Assembly: GCF_029867415.1 (NCBI RefSeq) | Contig: NW_026705401.1 | Coordinates: 525,001-589,000, forward strand | Length of the DNA: 64,000 nt | DNA from: Vicia villosa | Taxonomy: Eukaryota; Streptophyta; Magnoliopsida; Fabales; Fabaceae | Direction of reading: 5' to 3' | Shown: positions 12,891 to 22,322 of the stretch, piece after piece | Layout of the letters: each line of letters starts with the position of its first letter | Numbering within the stretch: the first letter of the stretch is position 1 | Made by a program: the position numbers and the translations under genes | Notes under the pieces: model-generated | What the model saw: the letters and a program-made list of their open reading frames with translations, nothing else | Told to the model about the DNA's origin: nothing | Databases searched by the model: none

Positions 12891-13542
12891 TTCATGCTAG
12901 ATTGTATCAGAACATTGTTGAATGTACCAGAGCATCATCAGAGCATCTCTACATCCTGAAATGTTACAGAACAAAACTAAACGACAAAAGTCAGCATGAA
13001 TGAGTCAGAACATAGAGTATGTTTCATAACACATAATATGTATCAGAGCCATATGATATGTATCAGAACATATAGACATAATGTTTCAGATCATATTCTA
13101 TCATCAGAATATCAGAACATTCTTCCTTCTTGCTCCTTGCTTCTGATTCTGAAGCTTCATAGCACTCAGCTTGCTTCAAGAATCCAAGAGCTTGATTCTT
13201 ATAGAATTGCTTTTCCTCATCTTGTTGCTTCTTATGTTGAGCTTTTAAAGAGGATCTTCAGTTCCTGCAATCAACAAATCTTAAAGCATAGAACTTTGCA
13301 AGTTTTGTTAGTAATGTGGGGCCTTTTTACCCGGTAACTGATAATATTAATCAGATCATTTATCATATATTTTCTCCCCCTTTTTGTCATAACATCAAAA
13401 AGGAATATAAAAGATTCAGATGTAGAAAACGACAAAGGAAAGAAACAGAATTAAAATTTTCTTGATTAAACAAACAGAATTACAAAAGATGTATGCAGAA
13501 GAAGCAGATGCAACAAGGAAAGAAAACTACAAAGACCAAAGA
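12891..13542 (-). other. Sire-A 3' non-coding region
   Basis: The sequence corresponds to 20790-21430 of Sire-B. No ORF of interest is seen; the plus-strand frame at 12996-13337 is a shadow. A further polypurine-like tract lies at about 13373-13388. Confidence 0.6.
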
Positions 13543-14772
13543 CTAAGACCCTAGCTTAGACAAAATCTGCGCCAGTATGTCATGAACCCCGTCAGTGCTT
13601 GCAGTTTGCCTTGCCATGAAGGAGCGAAACTCAGCATTGGCTGCTTCTTGCGCATCCAAACGAGAAGCCAGCATAGCTTGATTCTGATGTAGAGCTTCCA
13701 AGGTTTCCATCAGAGCTGAGGGTGCACCAGAAGAAGAAGCACCAGAACTTCTGCCAACAGGGACAGCAATCTCAGCAGGACGATCTTCTGGAAGGTCTTC
13801 AGCTTCTATACCTTCCATCTCAACATCTGAGTCTGACTCAGAAGCAGCCTCAGCATATTCTGGTTCAGGCAACTCAGAAGCTCCAACTTCCAACGCTTGA
13901 AGAATAGCTGCTAGGTTTGTTGGAGGAGTAGGACCAGCAACTTCAGCAGGATAAACCACTTCTGGAAAGACCATGTGAGGAGCACTTTCAGAAGGGTTCA
14001 TTCTGAACCAATCAAATAACCATTGAAAATCTCCAGTCAGCACTAGATACCTTGGTCTCCATACCACGATGTCTCTGCAGGGATTTTCTTCTTCCATCTC
14101 ATCTGCAGGTATCCTCTCTTCAAGAACTCTATTGTTCCTGATGAGATGGTGATAGCTGCTTTCACCAACTTCCAAGAGAAGACCACGAGCACCAGGTGCT
14201 TCAGTCATGATCATTCTCTGGACATCCGTAGCCCTAACCAAAAAATCCTGGCGAAAGGCTTCCCAGAGGTTGCAGGTAGCATACTCATCCAGATGATTAA
14301 GGTGAGCAGCACCCAGAATCTCCAACCAGCTATTTACATCTGAGTGTAAAAGCTCTAGAAAAGAATGAGTGGTAGGTGTTGGAGGGTTGACAGTGAATCT
14401 GGAGTCAGGAAACACATAGCTGTAGGGGTTAGGTGTTCTGGTGGGAAAAGGGTGTGAGAAAGATGAGGAGATATCTGTGGGATAGGTTGAAGGAGAAAGG
14501 ATATCAAATGGTGAAGATGGTGGTTCCAGAGAGGTGAAAGAAGAGGAAGAGGTGGTGGAAGTCTGTGAAGAGGGAGGTGATTGAGGGATACCATCAAGGG
14601 GTTGATACACACGTCTAGAGTAGTTTCCAGACATCATAGCTTCAAAGGGATTCACCTTGAGAGGGTCATAGGTGATCCTTACTCTTTTTGGTTTATTTTC
14701 AGGTTCATCAGTTGCCTTTCTCTTTTGTTTACGATTAGTTTCTTGATTTGCAGAACTTGACGAAGGATTCAT
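13543..14772 (-). CDS. Sirevirus envelope-like/downstream ORF (Sire-A)
   Basis: An uninterrupted 409-aa frame lies between pol and the 3' LTR, where Sireviruses carry an extra ORF often called envelope-like. The N-terminus is basic (KRKATDEPENKPKRVRI), followed by YDPLKVNPFEAM, a long Ser/Pro/Thr-rich stretch, a mixed middle domain, an acidic patch (ESDSDVEMEGIEAED) and a C-terminal helix likely to form a coiled coil (LHQNQAMLASRLDAQEA). I see no convincing signal peptide or transmembrane segment, so a membrane role is not supported by the sequence. The start ATG at 14772 is shared with Sire-B (21880). It stays open although pol of the same element is dead. Confidence 0.7.
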   Translation of the reverse strand: MNPSSSSANQETNRKQKRKATDEPENKPKRVRITYDPLKVNPFEAMMSGNYSRRVYQPLDGIPQSPPSSQTSTTSSSSFTSLEPPSSPFDILSPSTYPTDISSSFSHPFPTRTPNPYSYVFPDSRFTVNPPTPTTHSFLELLHSDVNSWLEILGAAHLNHLDEYATCNLWEAFRQDFLVRATDVQRMIMTEAPGARGLLLEVGESSYHHLIRNNRVLEERIPADEMEEENPCRDIVVWRPRYLVLTGDFQWLFDWFRMNPSESAPHMVFPEVVYPAEVAGPTPPTNLAAILQALEVGASELPEPEYAEAASESDSDVEMEGIEAEDLPEDRPAEIAVPVGRSSGASSSGAPSALMETLEALHQNQAMLASRLDAQEAANAEFRSFMARQTASTDGVHDILAQILSKLGS

Positions 14773-15240
14773 GATGAAGTTGCAGATAGTGAAAACTGCT
14801 AGGGTTTATGATATGAATGCAAAGAGAGAGAGAGAGAGAGCGAAAAAGAAACTGAATGCAAGAGAGAGAAATATAAGAGGGAAAAGAAACGTTTGAAGAG
14901 TATTAAAATAAAAAGAAATAAAAAGAAATGATGGATAGCATTTAATGTTACGTGACGTGAGGAGAGATAATAATGACAAAAGAAGTGATTAGCACAGTTA
15001 CCTAAGTAGGCGTCCCCTCAACTGCACGCACGCTTGTCCAGAAATAGTGAACACGTTTTTACCATCTGGATAGCCAGTTACAGCTGTTTTACTTTTAAAG
15101 AGATTCTGAATCCACTTAGACAATGAAACGTTAGTAATAACAGAATCACTACTTCTAATTGATTAAAGTCAGAACTTCTTATAAAAGACAAATCCAATCA
15201 CATTTCAGAAGATACTCATGCATAAGATCTTCTCATCTTC
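14773..15240 (-). other. Spacer between pol and the downstream ORF of Sire-A
   Basis: Non-coding, homologous to 21881-22322 of Sire-B. A GA microsatellite lies at about 14823-14842. Confidence 0.6.
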
Positions 15241-17193
15241 TCATTCTGGACATAAATCCATACTGATATTCTTTAGAATGAACTTAAACCTATCTTCAGC
15301 AAGGGGTTTTGTAAAGATATCAGCCCATTGATGGTCTGTATCCACAAAGTTTAAAGATATAATACACTTCTGAACATAACCTTAAGCAACCAGTCTGGCT
15401 TTGTTTCTTACCACTTCTCCCTTCTCGCTTAGCTTGTTTCTGAACACCCACTTAGTGCCAATGATGTTAAATCCTTTTGGTCTAGGAACCAAGTCCCATA
15501 CATCATTCCTTGTAAACTGATTTAGTTCTTCTTGCATGGCAATTATCCAGTCTGGATCTTCTAGAGCTTGATCAACAGAAGTTGGCTCGATCATAGAAAC
15601 AAGACCTAATTGACATTCTGCATTGTTCTTAAGGAATGCCCTTGTTCTGATGGGATCATCTTTCTTTCCAAGGATCACATCTTCTGAATGAGCTGATGCA
15701 AGTCTAGGTGATCTTATGACTGTTGGTTCTTCAGAAATCCTGAGATTCTCTAAAGATGCAGCAACTTGATCTTCTGATCCATTGCTTCTGAGACTTTCAG
15801 CTTCTGCAGCTTTGCTTCTTGGTTCTACAGCTTCTGATATATCAATATCTATATCTGCAAAATTCTCAAACTGCTTTGGTTTTTCAAGACCAAGCTTATC
15901 ATCAAACCTCATATTGATTGATTCTTCTACAATCAATGTTTCAGTATTGTATACTCTGTAGCCTTTAGAGCGTTCAGAATATCCAAGAGGGAAACACTTT
16001 TGTGCTTTAGAATCAAACTTACCAAGATGATCTTTAGTATTCAGAATAAAACACACACATCCAAAAGGATGAAAATATGAAATGTTGGGCTTTCTGTTCT
16101 TCCACAATTCATAAGGAGTCTTATTTAGAATAGGTCTTATAGAGATTCTATTCTGAATATAACACGCAATGTTTATTGCTTCTGCCCAGAAGTGCTTGGC
16201 TATATTGGTTTCATTGATCATGGTTCTGGCCATTTCTTGTAGAGTCATATTCTTTCGCTCTACAACTCCATTTTGCTGTGGAGTTCTAGGGCAAGAGAAA
16301 TCATGGGCAATACCATTTTCTTTGAAGAACTCCTCAAAGAATCTGTTCTCAAATTCGCCACCATGATCACTTCTGACCTTTATGATCTTGCACTCCTTCT
16401 CAGATTGGATCTGAGTGCAGAATTCAAAGAACACTGAATGAGACTCATCCTTGTGTTTTAAGAACTTTACCCATGTCCAGTGGCTATAATCATCTACGAT
16501 GACTAATCCATATTTCTTCCGTCTGACAGATGCTGTTTTGACTGGGCCAAACAGATCAATATGCAAGAGTTCTAACGGCCTTGAGGAAGAGACAACATTT
16601 TTAGATTTGAATGCAGGTTTGGAGAACTTGCCCTTCTGACATGATTCACAAAGAGCATCTGATTTGTATTTCAGATTAGGGAGTCCTCTGACCAGATTTA
16701 GTTTGTTAATCTGAGAAATCTTTCTCAAACTAGCATGTCCTAATCTTCTGTGCCAGACCCATTTCTCTTCAGAAACAGACATAAGACAAGTCACCTTCTG
16801 CTTCTCAAGATCTGAAAGATCAATCTTATAAATGTTGTTCTTTCTCTTGCCTGTAAATAGGATTGAGCCATCCTTCTGACTTACAGCCTTGCAAGACTTT
16901 TGATTGAAGATCATATCATAACCATTGTCACTTAATTGACTTATGGACAATAAGTTATGCGTTAATCCTTCTACAAGAAGTACATTAGTTATGGAAGGAG
17001 AGTTACCAAGACTTATGGTTCCAGAGCCAATGATTTTTCCCTTCTGATCTCCTCTAAACTTGACTTCTCCACCTGGTTTAAGCACCAGGTCTTGGAATGT
17101 AGACCTTCTTCCTGTCATGTGTCGCGAGCACCCAGAGTCCAGGTACCATGACATTTTTCTTTTTTTCCTCTTTGCAGCCAAGGATATCTGCAA
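15241..17193 (-). pseudogene. Ty1-copia pol remnant, internally deleted (Sire-A)
   Basis: Coding order on the minus strand: retropepsin motif WYLDSGCSRHMTG, gag-pre-integrase HRRLGHASL, integrase core with HIDLFGP, RSDHGGEF and GVVERKN, then the start of reverse transcriptase (GTKWVFRNKLSEKGEVVRNK). Right after RLVA comes a stop (TAA near 15381), and the sequence jumps to the C-terminal tail (VDTDHQWADIFTKPLAEDRF) ending at 15241. Compared with Sire-B, about 1.18 kb holding the RT catalytic core and RNase H is gone. The breakpoints share ATA, as expected for end joining with microhomology. The element cannot encode its own polymerase. Confidence 0.9.
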
Positions 17194-17496
17194 CAGAAAT
17201 TATCTTCTCCTTAGGTACCCATAATTTCTTGGGTCCCTTCTTGTTAGTTCTCCTCAAGTTCTGATTGAACTTGGGTTTAGCAAAATATTTAACAGGAGGA
17301 ACAACATAATATTCTTTAGGTTTGTCAGCATGATATTTCTTAGGATGTGTCACATGCTTCTTAGTGTGAACAGTGTTAAACTTCTGTGCATGTGAAGTGA
17401 GCCTAATATCATGTGCATGGCCATATTTGAACTGATCATACAATGGCTTGTATGTGATCTTCAGATCATGAACAGGTTCAAATTTATGTGAGGTAT
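17078..17496 (-). pseudogene. Sire-A gag C-terminal remnant
   Basis: The C-terminal part of gag (YKPLYDQFKYGHAHDIR, GPKKLWVPKEKI) runs up to 17496, where the Ogre-1 LTR begins. It overlaps pol in a different frame exactly as in Sire-B, with pol in +1. The N-terminal two thirds of gag and the 5' LTR are not found anywhere in the window. Confidence 0.85.
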
Positions 17497-18125
17497 TGTC
17501 ATACCCCAAATTTTGACCTTAAGATCATATATCATTCATATCCCAATCATTAATCAAGAGCTTCACTTGGAAGTTTTGTTTGTGGTGTTGCACTCACCTC
17601 ATCAATAAGAGGGACCATCAAGCATCAATGATTGTTTATCTTGTATGCATATTATACTAACCCAAATACCAAAAATATTGCTTTGTTTCTTTGTAGGCTT
17701 TTGTTTTGTAGATACCAAGCCAAAACATGCAATAAACAAGGCATTTTTCATATTTTGGACTGATGAAATCGATTTCCCTACAACAATTTTCAACAAAATC
17801 ACATTCTGGACAGCATGAAATCGATTTCCCTCCTGGGTAAATCGATTTCCCTAGTGTATTTTGCGCCAAATTCTCTGCTGGAACAGAGTGAAATCGATTT
17901 CACTCCTAGGGAAATCGATTTCCTTAAGGCGAAATTCAAAAAATATAAGGAGGGAAGCTTGACATCATTTTGGCACCTTTTTATTTGATCATTTTACCAA
18001 TTTTCCACCCACTTAAACCTCATTTTACCATTTCTTACCATTTAAATACCATTTAATTACCAATTAAACACAAGCTAATTACCAAATGCAAAAAGACCAA
18101 ACTACCACTACTCTTGCTCCCATCC

Positions 18126-18133
18126 TATAAATA
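18126..18133 (+). promoter_or_regulatory. TATA box in Ogre-1 LTR
   Basis: CCTATAAATAGAGG is a textbook plant TATA element placed mid-LTR, followed by a pyrimidine-rich leader-like stretch. It probably drives Ogre-1 transcription. Confidence 0.55.
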
Positions 18134-18983
18134 GAGGTCTCCACACTCTCATTTCTCAAGCTTTGAGAGCCAAAAAACCCCTTGCAATTTCTCTCCTCAT
18201 CCTTACCAAATTCACCAAAGCTCTTTTTCTTTCATAAAGTTTGTGAGTCACATCTTGAACCTCACAAACTTTGAGCTAAACCACCATCCATTTCACTCTT
18301 TTTTCTTCAATTGTTGAGAGATCAAGATTTGTGTTGGTGATTCTTGAAGTAGATCTAAGTTTTGTTCAAGATTTGGTAATTTTCTTCATCCTTATTCATC
18401 CATCATAATGTGATTCTTTTGTGCTTGTGTGTGATGCATCTTTGATGCTATATTGGTCCTATTTGATGGTGAATTGATGGAAAATTCGTGCTCCAATTGA
18501 TGTGTGATCATAAGGTGTTTGTATGTTTGCTTAAGTCAAGTTTTATGCCTCCTAATGCTGATTTTTTGAATGCTGCGTGCAGGAAATCGATTTCCTCTGT
18601 AGGAAATCGATTTCCACCTTATTTTTTATCAAAATTTGAACTCTGCACTCAGGAAATCGATTTCCTACAGAGGTAAATCGATTTCCTGCTGGCAGAATGT
18701 GTTTTTTTGCTTTTTTTATGCTTGTTTTGGCTTCCTACTTCCTCCACTTCATTAATATCATTGGATCTAGAATGTTGATAGGTTTGGAAGAACCAAATCC
18801 ATAATATTAGATGAATGATATTAATGATAGTGTGAGTTGATTATCTTTATGCATTTTATCTTCTTCTTCTCCTTTTTTTCTTTTGATCGATGAAAGTCTT
18901 AATACTTTGAGAATTCTTATGGATTCTTAGTAAAGACTAGATCGTTACCTATTTTCTTTTCGTGCGGTATTGCTTTCGGATAA

Positions 18984-18988
18984 TGATC
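18984..18988. repeat. Target-site duplication of Sire-B, left copy
   Basis: TGATC directly before the LTR. The identical copy is at 28556-28560. Five bases is the usual copia duplication length. Confidence 0.95.
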
Positions 18989-20196
18989 TGAAGGATAGAA
19001 AAACACTTAGAAAGGGGGGGTTTGAATAAGTGTAGCTTTAAAAACTTGACAGATAAAAATAAATTGCACAGTTATTTTTATCCTGGTTCGTTGTTAACTA
19101 AACTACTCCAGTCCACCCCCGCAGAGATGATTTACCTCAACTGAGGATTTAATCCACTAATCGCACGGATTACAATGGTTCTCCACTTAGTCAGCAACTA
19201 AGTCTTCCAGAGTCTTCTGATCACACACTGATCACTCCAGGAACAACTGCTTAGATACCCTCTAAGACTTTTCTAGAGTCTACTGATCCACACGATCACT
19301 CTAGTTACAACTGCTTAGTTCACTCCTAAGACTTCCCTAGAGTATTCTGATCCACACGATCACTCTAGTTCCTTACAACTTAATGTAATCAATTCTAAGA
19401 GTATTACAAATGCTTCTTGAAAGCGATAATCACAACTGTGATATTTCTCTTAACGTTTAAGCTTAATCTCACTAATATATTACAACAGCAATGTAGTGAG
19501 CTTTGATGAAGATGAAGATTCTGAGCTTTGAATTTGAACAGTGTTTCAGCAAGTTAATTTTAGTTGTTTTGTTCAGGATCGTTAACCTTGCTTCACATCA
19601 GAACTTCATATTTATAGGCGTTTGGAGAAGATGACCGTTGAATGCATTTAATGCTTTGCGTGTTCCGTACAGCATCGCATTTAATGTTATACGCTTTTGT
19701 CAACTACCTCGAGCCTTGTTCACGCTGTGTCTACTGACGTAGCCTAGAATAGCTTTTAACGTTCCTTTTGTCAGTCAGCGTAGCTTGCCACTTGTACTTT
19801 CTTCTGATCTGATGTTTGTGAATACAACGTTTGAATATCATCAGAGTCAAACAGCTTGGTGCATAGCATCTTCTGATCTTCTGACCTTGAAGTGCTTCTG
19901 AGCGTGATACCATCAGAACTTCAGTGCTTCTGTTCTCTTGTTCTTCTGATGCTTCCATAGACCCATGTTCTGATTCTGCTTCGACCATCTTCTGATGTCT
20001 TGCCAGACCATGTTCTGATGTTGCATGCTGAACCCTTTGAGACAAAGCTTCTGAGCGCTGAATTATGCGTACTCTTTATATATTTCCTGAAAAGGAAATT
20101 GCATTGGATTAGAGTACCATATTACCTTAAGCAAAATTCATATTATTGTTATCATCAAAACTAAGATAATTGATCAGAACAAATCTTGTTCTAACA
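18989..20196 (-). mobile_element. Sire-B 3' LTR
   Basis: TGAAGGATAG...TTCTAACA, 1208 bp. It is near identical to 27348-28555. The promoter signal (TATAAATA on the minus strand, 19609-19616) is present in this copy too. Confidence 0.95.
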
Positions 20197-20362
20197 ATCT
20201 CCCCCTTTTTGATGATGACAAAAACATATATAAATGATATGAATTTGCGATCAGAAAGAATAGACGGCAAAAGACAAATTACACAGCTATAGCATAAGCA
20301 TATGAATATGTCTCCCCCTGAGATTAACAATCTCCCCCTGAGATAAATAATCTCCCCCTGAA
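20197..20362 (-). promoter_or_regulatory. Sire-B polypurine tract and iterated copies
   Basis: AAAAAGGGGGAGAT (minus strand) abuts the LTR. CAGGGGGAGA is repeated at about 20311, 20331 and 20351, and a further polypurine block lies at about 21241-21254. The first is the functional plus-strand primer. The others match the multi-copy polypurine habit of Sireviruses. Confidence 0.8.
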
Positions 20363-20429
20363 ATAAATACTCGAAGAACTTTAATAAAAGACTTCCCTGA
20401 TTATTTCGGTAGAGACGATCATATAAGCT

Positions 20430-20780
20430 TCTTGTCTTCAGAGAATTCATAGCTTCTGACTTCTGCTTACATAGGACAGCTTCAGAACTAGAATTTCCTT
20501 AGATCCCTAGAACACTCACAGCTTCTGATTCCTGCTTCCATCTAGGACAGCTTCAGAACTTGAATTTCTTTGATCTTCTGAACATTCACAGCTTCTGACT
20601 TCTGCTTCCATCTAGGACAGCTTCAGAACTTGAATTTCTTTGATCTTCAGAACATTCACAGCTTCTGATTTCTGCTTCCATTTAGGACAGCTTCAGAACT
20701 TGAGTTTTCTGGATCTTTAGAACCTTCACAGCTTCTGATTTCTGCTTCCCTCGGATAGCTTCAGAGCTTTGAATTTCTAC
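20430..20780 (-). repeat. Sire-B 3' UTR tandem repeat
   Basis: About five units of roughly 69 bp share CTTCAGAAC and CACAGCTTCTGA phrases. The array holds more copies than the matching one in Sire-A (12650-12890). Confidence 0.7.
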
Positions 20781-20790
20781 CAACATCACT

Positions 20791-21432
20791 TCATGCTAGA
20801 TTTGTATCAGAACATTGTTGAATGTACCAGAGCATCATCTGAGCATCTCTACATCCTGAAATGTTACAGAACAAAAACTAAACGACAACAGTCAGCATGA
20901 ACGAGTTAGAACATAAAATGTATGTTAGAACACATTATATGTATCAGAGCCATATAGGCTAAAATAATGTATCAGAGCAAATAGAATTTTGTCAGATCAA
21001 ATAGACAAATATCGATCAAATTCTATCTTCTTTCTTGCTTCTGATTTCTGAAGCTTGACAGCACTCAGCTTGCTTCAGTTTCCATGGTTTTGCTTCTGTG
21101 TTTGCTTTGAAGATTTTCTTCACTTCTTTATACCTGCAAAACACTTAAACCATATAGAACTTGCAGTTCTTGTTAGTGAATGTGTGGGAGCTTTACCCAG
21201 CAACTGATAGATTTAATCAAATCATTTATCATTTATCTTTCTCCCCCTTTTTGTCATAACATCAAATAGAATATTTCAAAAAGATTCAGATGAATAAAAC
21301 GACAAATAAAATCACTGGAATGTAAATCAAGGAAACTTTTTATTGATAATCAAAAGATATTACATGAGAGGATGTTTAACACGCAGATGCAACAAGGAAA
21401 GAAAAAAAAAACTACTAAGACCAAATCCTAAG
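20791..21432 (-). other. Sire-B 3' non-coding region
   Basis: No gene is seen. It is homologous to the same region of Sire-A and includes a polypurine-like block near 21241. Confidence 0.6.
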
Positions 21433-21880
21433 ACCCTAGCTAAGACAAAGTCTGTGCCAGCATGCCATGAAGGAGTGAAACGCCTCATTGACTGCTTCTT
21501 GGGCTTCCAGGCGAGGGGTCAGGGAGACTTGGTTCTGATGCAGATCTTCCACAATCCTTATCAGAGACAACATTCTCAGCGGGTGAAGATGAAGAGATTT
21601 CTTCGGAATGGGCTGAGGGAGAGGAAAGGTTAGATGAAGAGGAAGTTGAGTCCAAAAGGAAACAAGATGAGGAAGAAGATGGAGATGATGTAGGGCTTTC
21701 ACCAGGGGGTTGAAACACACGTCTAGAATAGTTTCCAGATAACATGGCTTCGAAAGGATTCACCTTGAGAGGGTCATAGGTGATCTTTATCTTTTTTGGT
21801 TTGGAGGGAGATGGTTCAACAGCTTTCCTCTTGTTGTTTTCATCTTTTCCATGGTTTTCTGGGCTTGATGAGGAGTTCAT
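21433..21880 (-). pseudogene. Sirevirus envelope-like ORF, internally deleted (Sire-B)
   Basis: The frame from 21880 begins MNSSSSPENHGKDEN and keeps the basic N-terminus and the YDPLKVNPFEAM block. Soon after the Ser/Pro-rich stretch it runs out of frame to a stop at 21485. The conserved C-terminal helix (VEDLHQNQVSLTPRLEAQEA) is found in another frame, at about 21440-21580. Compared with Sire-A, more than 200 codons of the middle are missing. An upstream in-frame ATG (22057) exists, but the shared ATG at 21880 is the likely start. Confidence 0.75.
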
Positions 21881-22322
21881 AATGGATTTGCAGATAATGA
21901 ACGGGTAGGGTTTGATATGAATGCAAAAGGATAGAGTGAATAGAGAGAATATGAGAGGGAAAGAAAAATGTTTGAAGAAAATAAAGAAAAACTGAAAGAG
22001 AGTAAATGATGAAAAGCATTTAATGTTACGTGACGTGAGGAGAGATAATAAAGACAAATGAGGTGACTAGCACAGTTACCTATGGTCGGCGTCCCTTCAA
22101 CTGCACGCGCGCTTATCCATGAACAGTAACGACAGGTTTACCATCCCGAGATAAAACGTTACAGCTGTTTTGCTTTAAAAGAGATTCTGAATCAACTTAG
22201 ACAATGAAACGTTAGTAATAACCGAATCATAATTTCTAGAAGATTTCAATCAGAACTTCTGATAAAAAAAATAGTCCATTTTCATTTCAGAAGATACTCA
22301 TACATGAGAACTTCTCATCCTC
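21881..22322 (-). other. Spacer between pol and the downstream ORF of Sire-B
   Basis: Non-coding; similar to 14773-15240 of Sire-A. Confidence 0.6.

Larger units (their letters stand above)
17497..18988 (+). mobile_element. Ogre-1 5' LTR, first part
   Basis: The LTR starts TGTCATACCCCAAATTTTGA, the characteristic start of legume Ogre/Tat LTRs, directly inside the gag of Sire-A. It is interrupted at 18988 by Sire-B and resumes at 28561, giving a total near 3.2 kb. A TATAAATA box lies at 18126-18133. The 10-base palindrome AAATCGATTT occurs nine times: 17766, 17818, 17839, 17891, 17912, 18584, 18604, 18654 and 18675. Confidence 0.8.
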
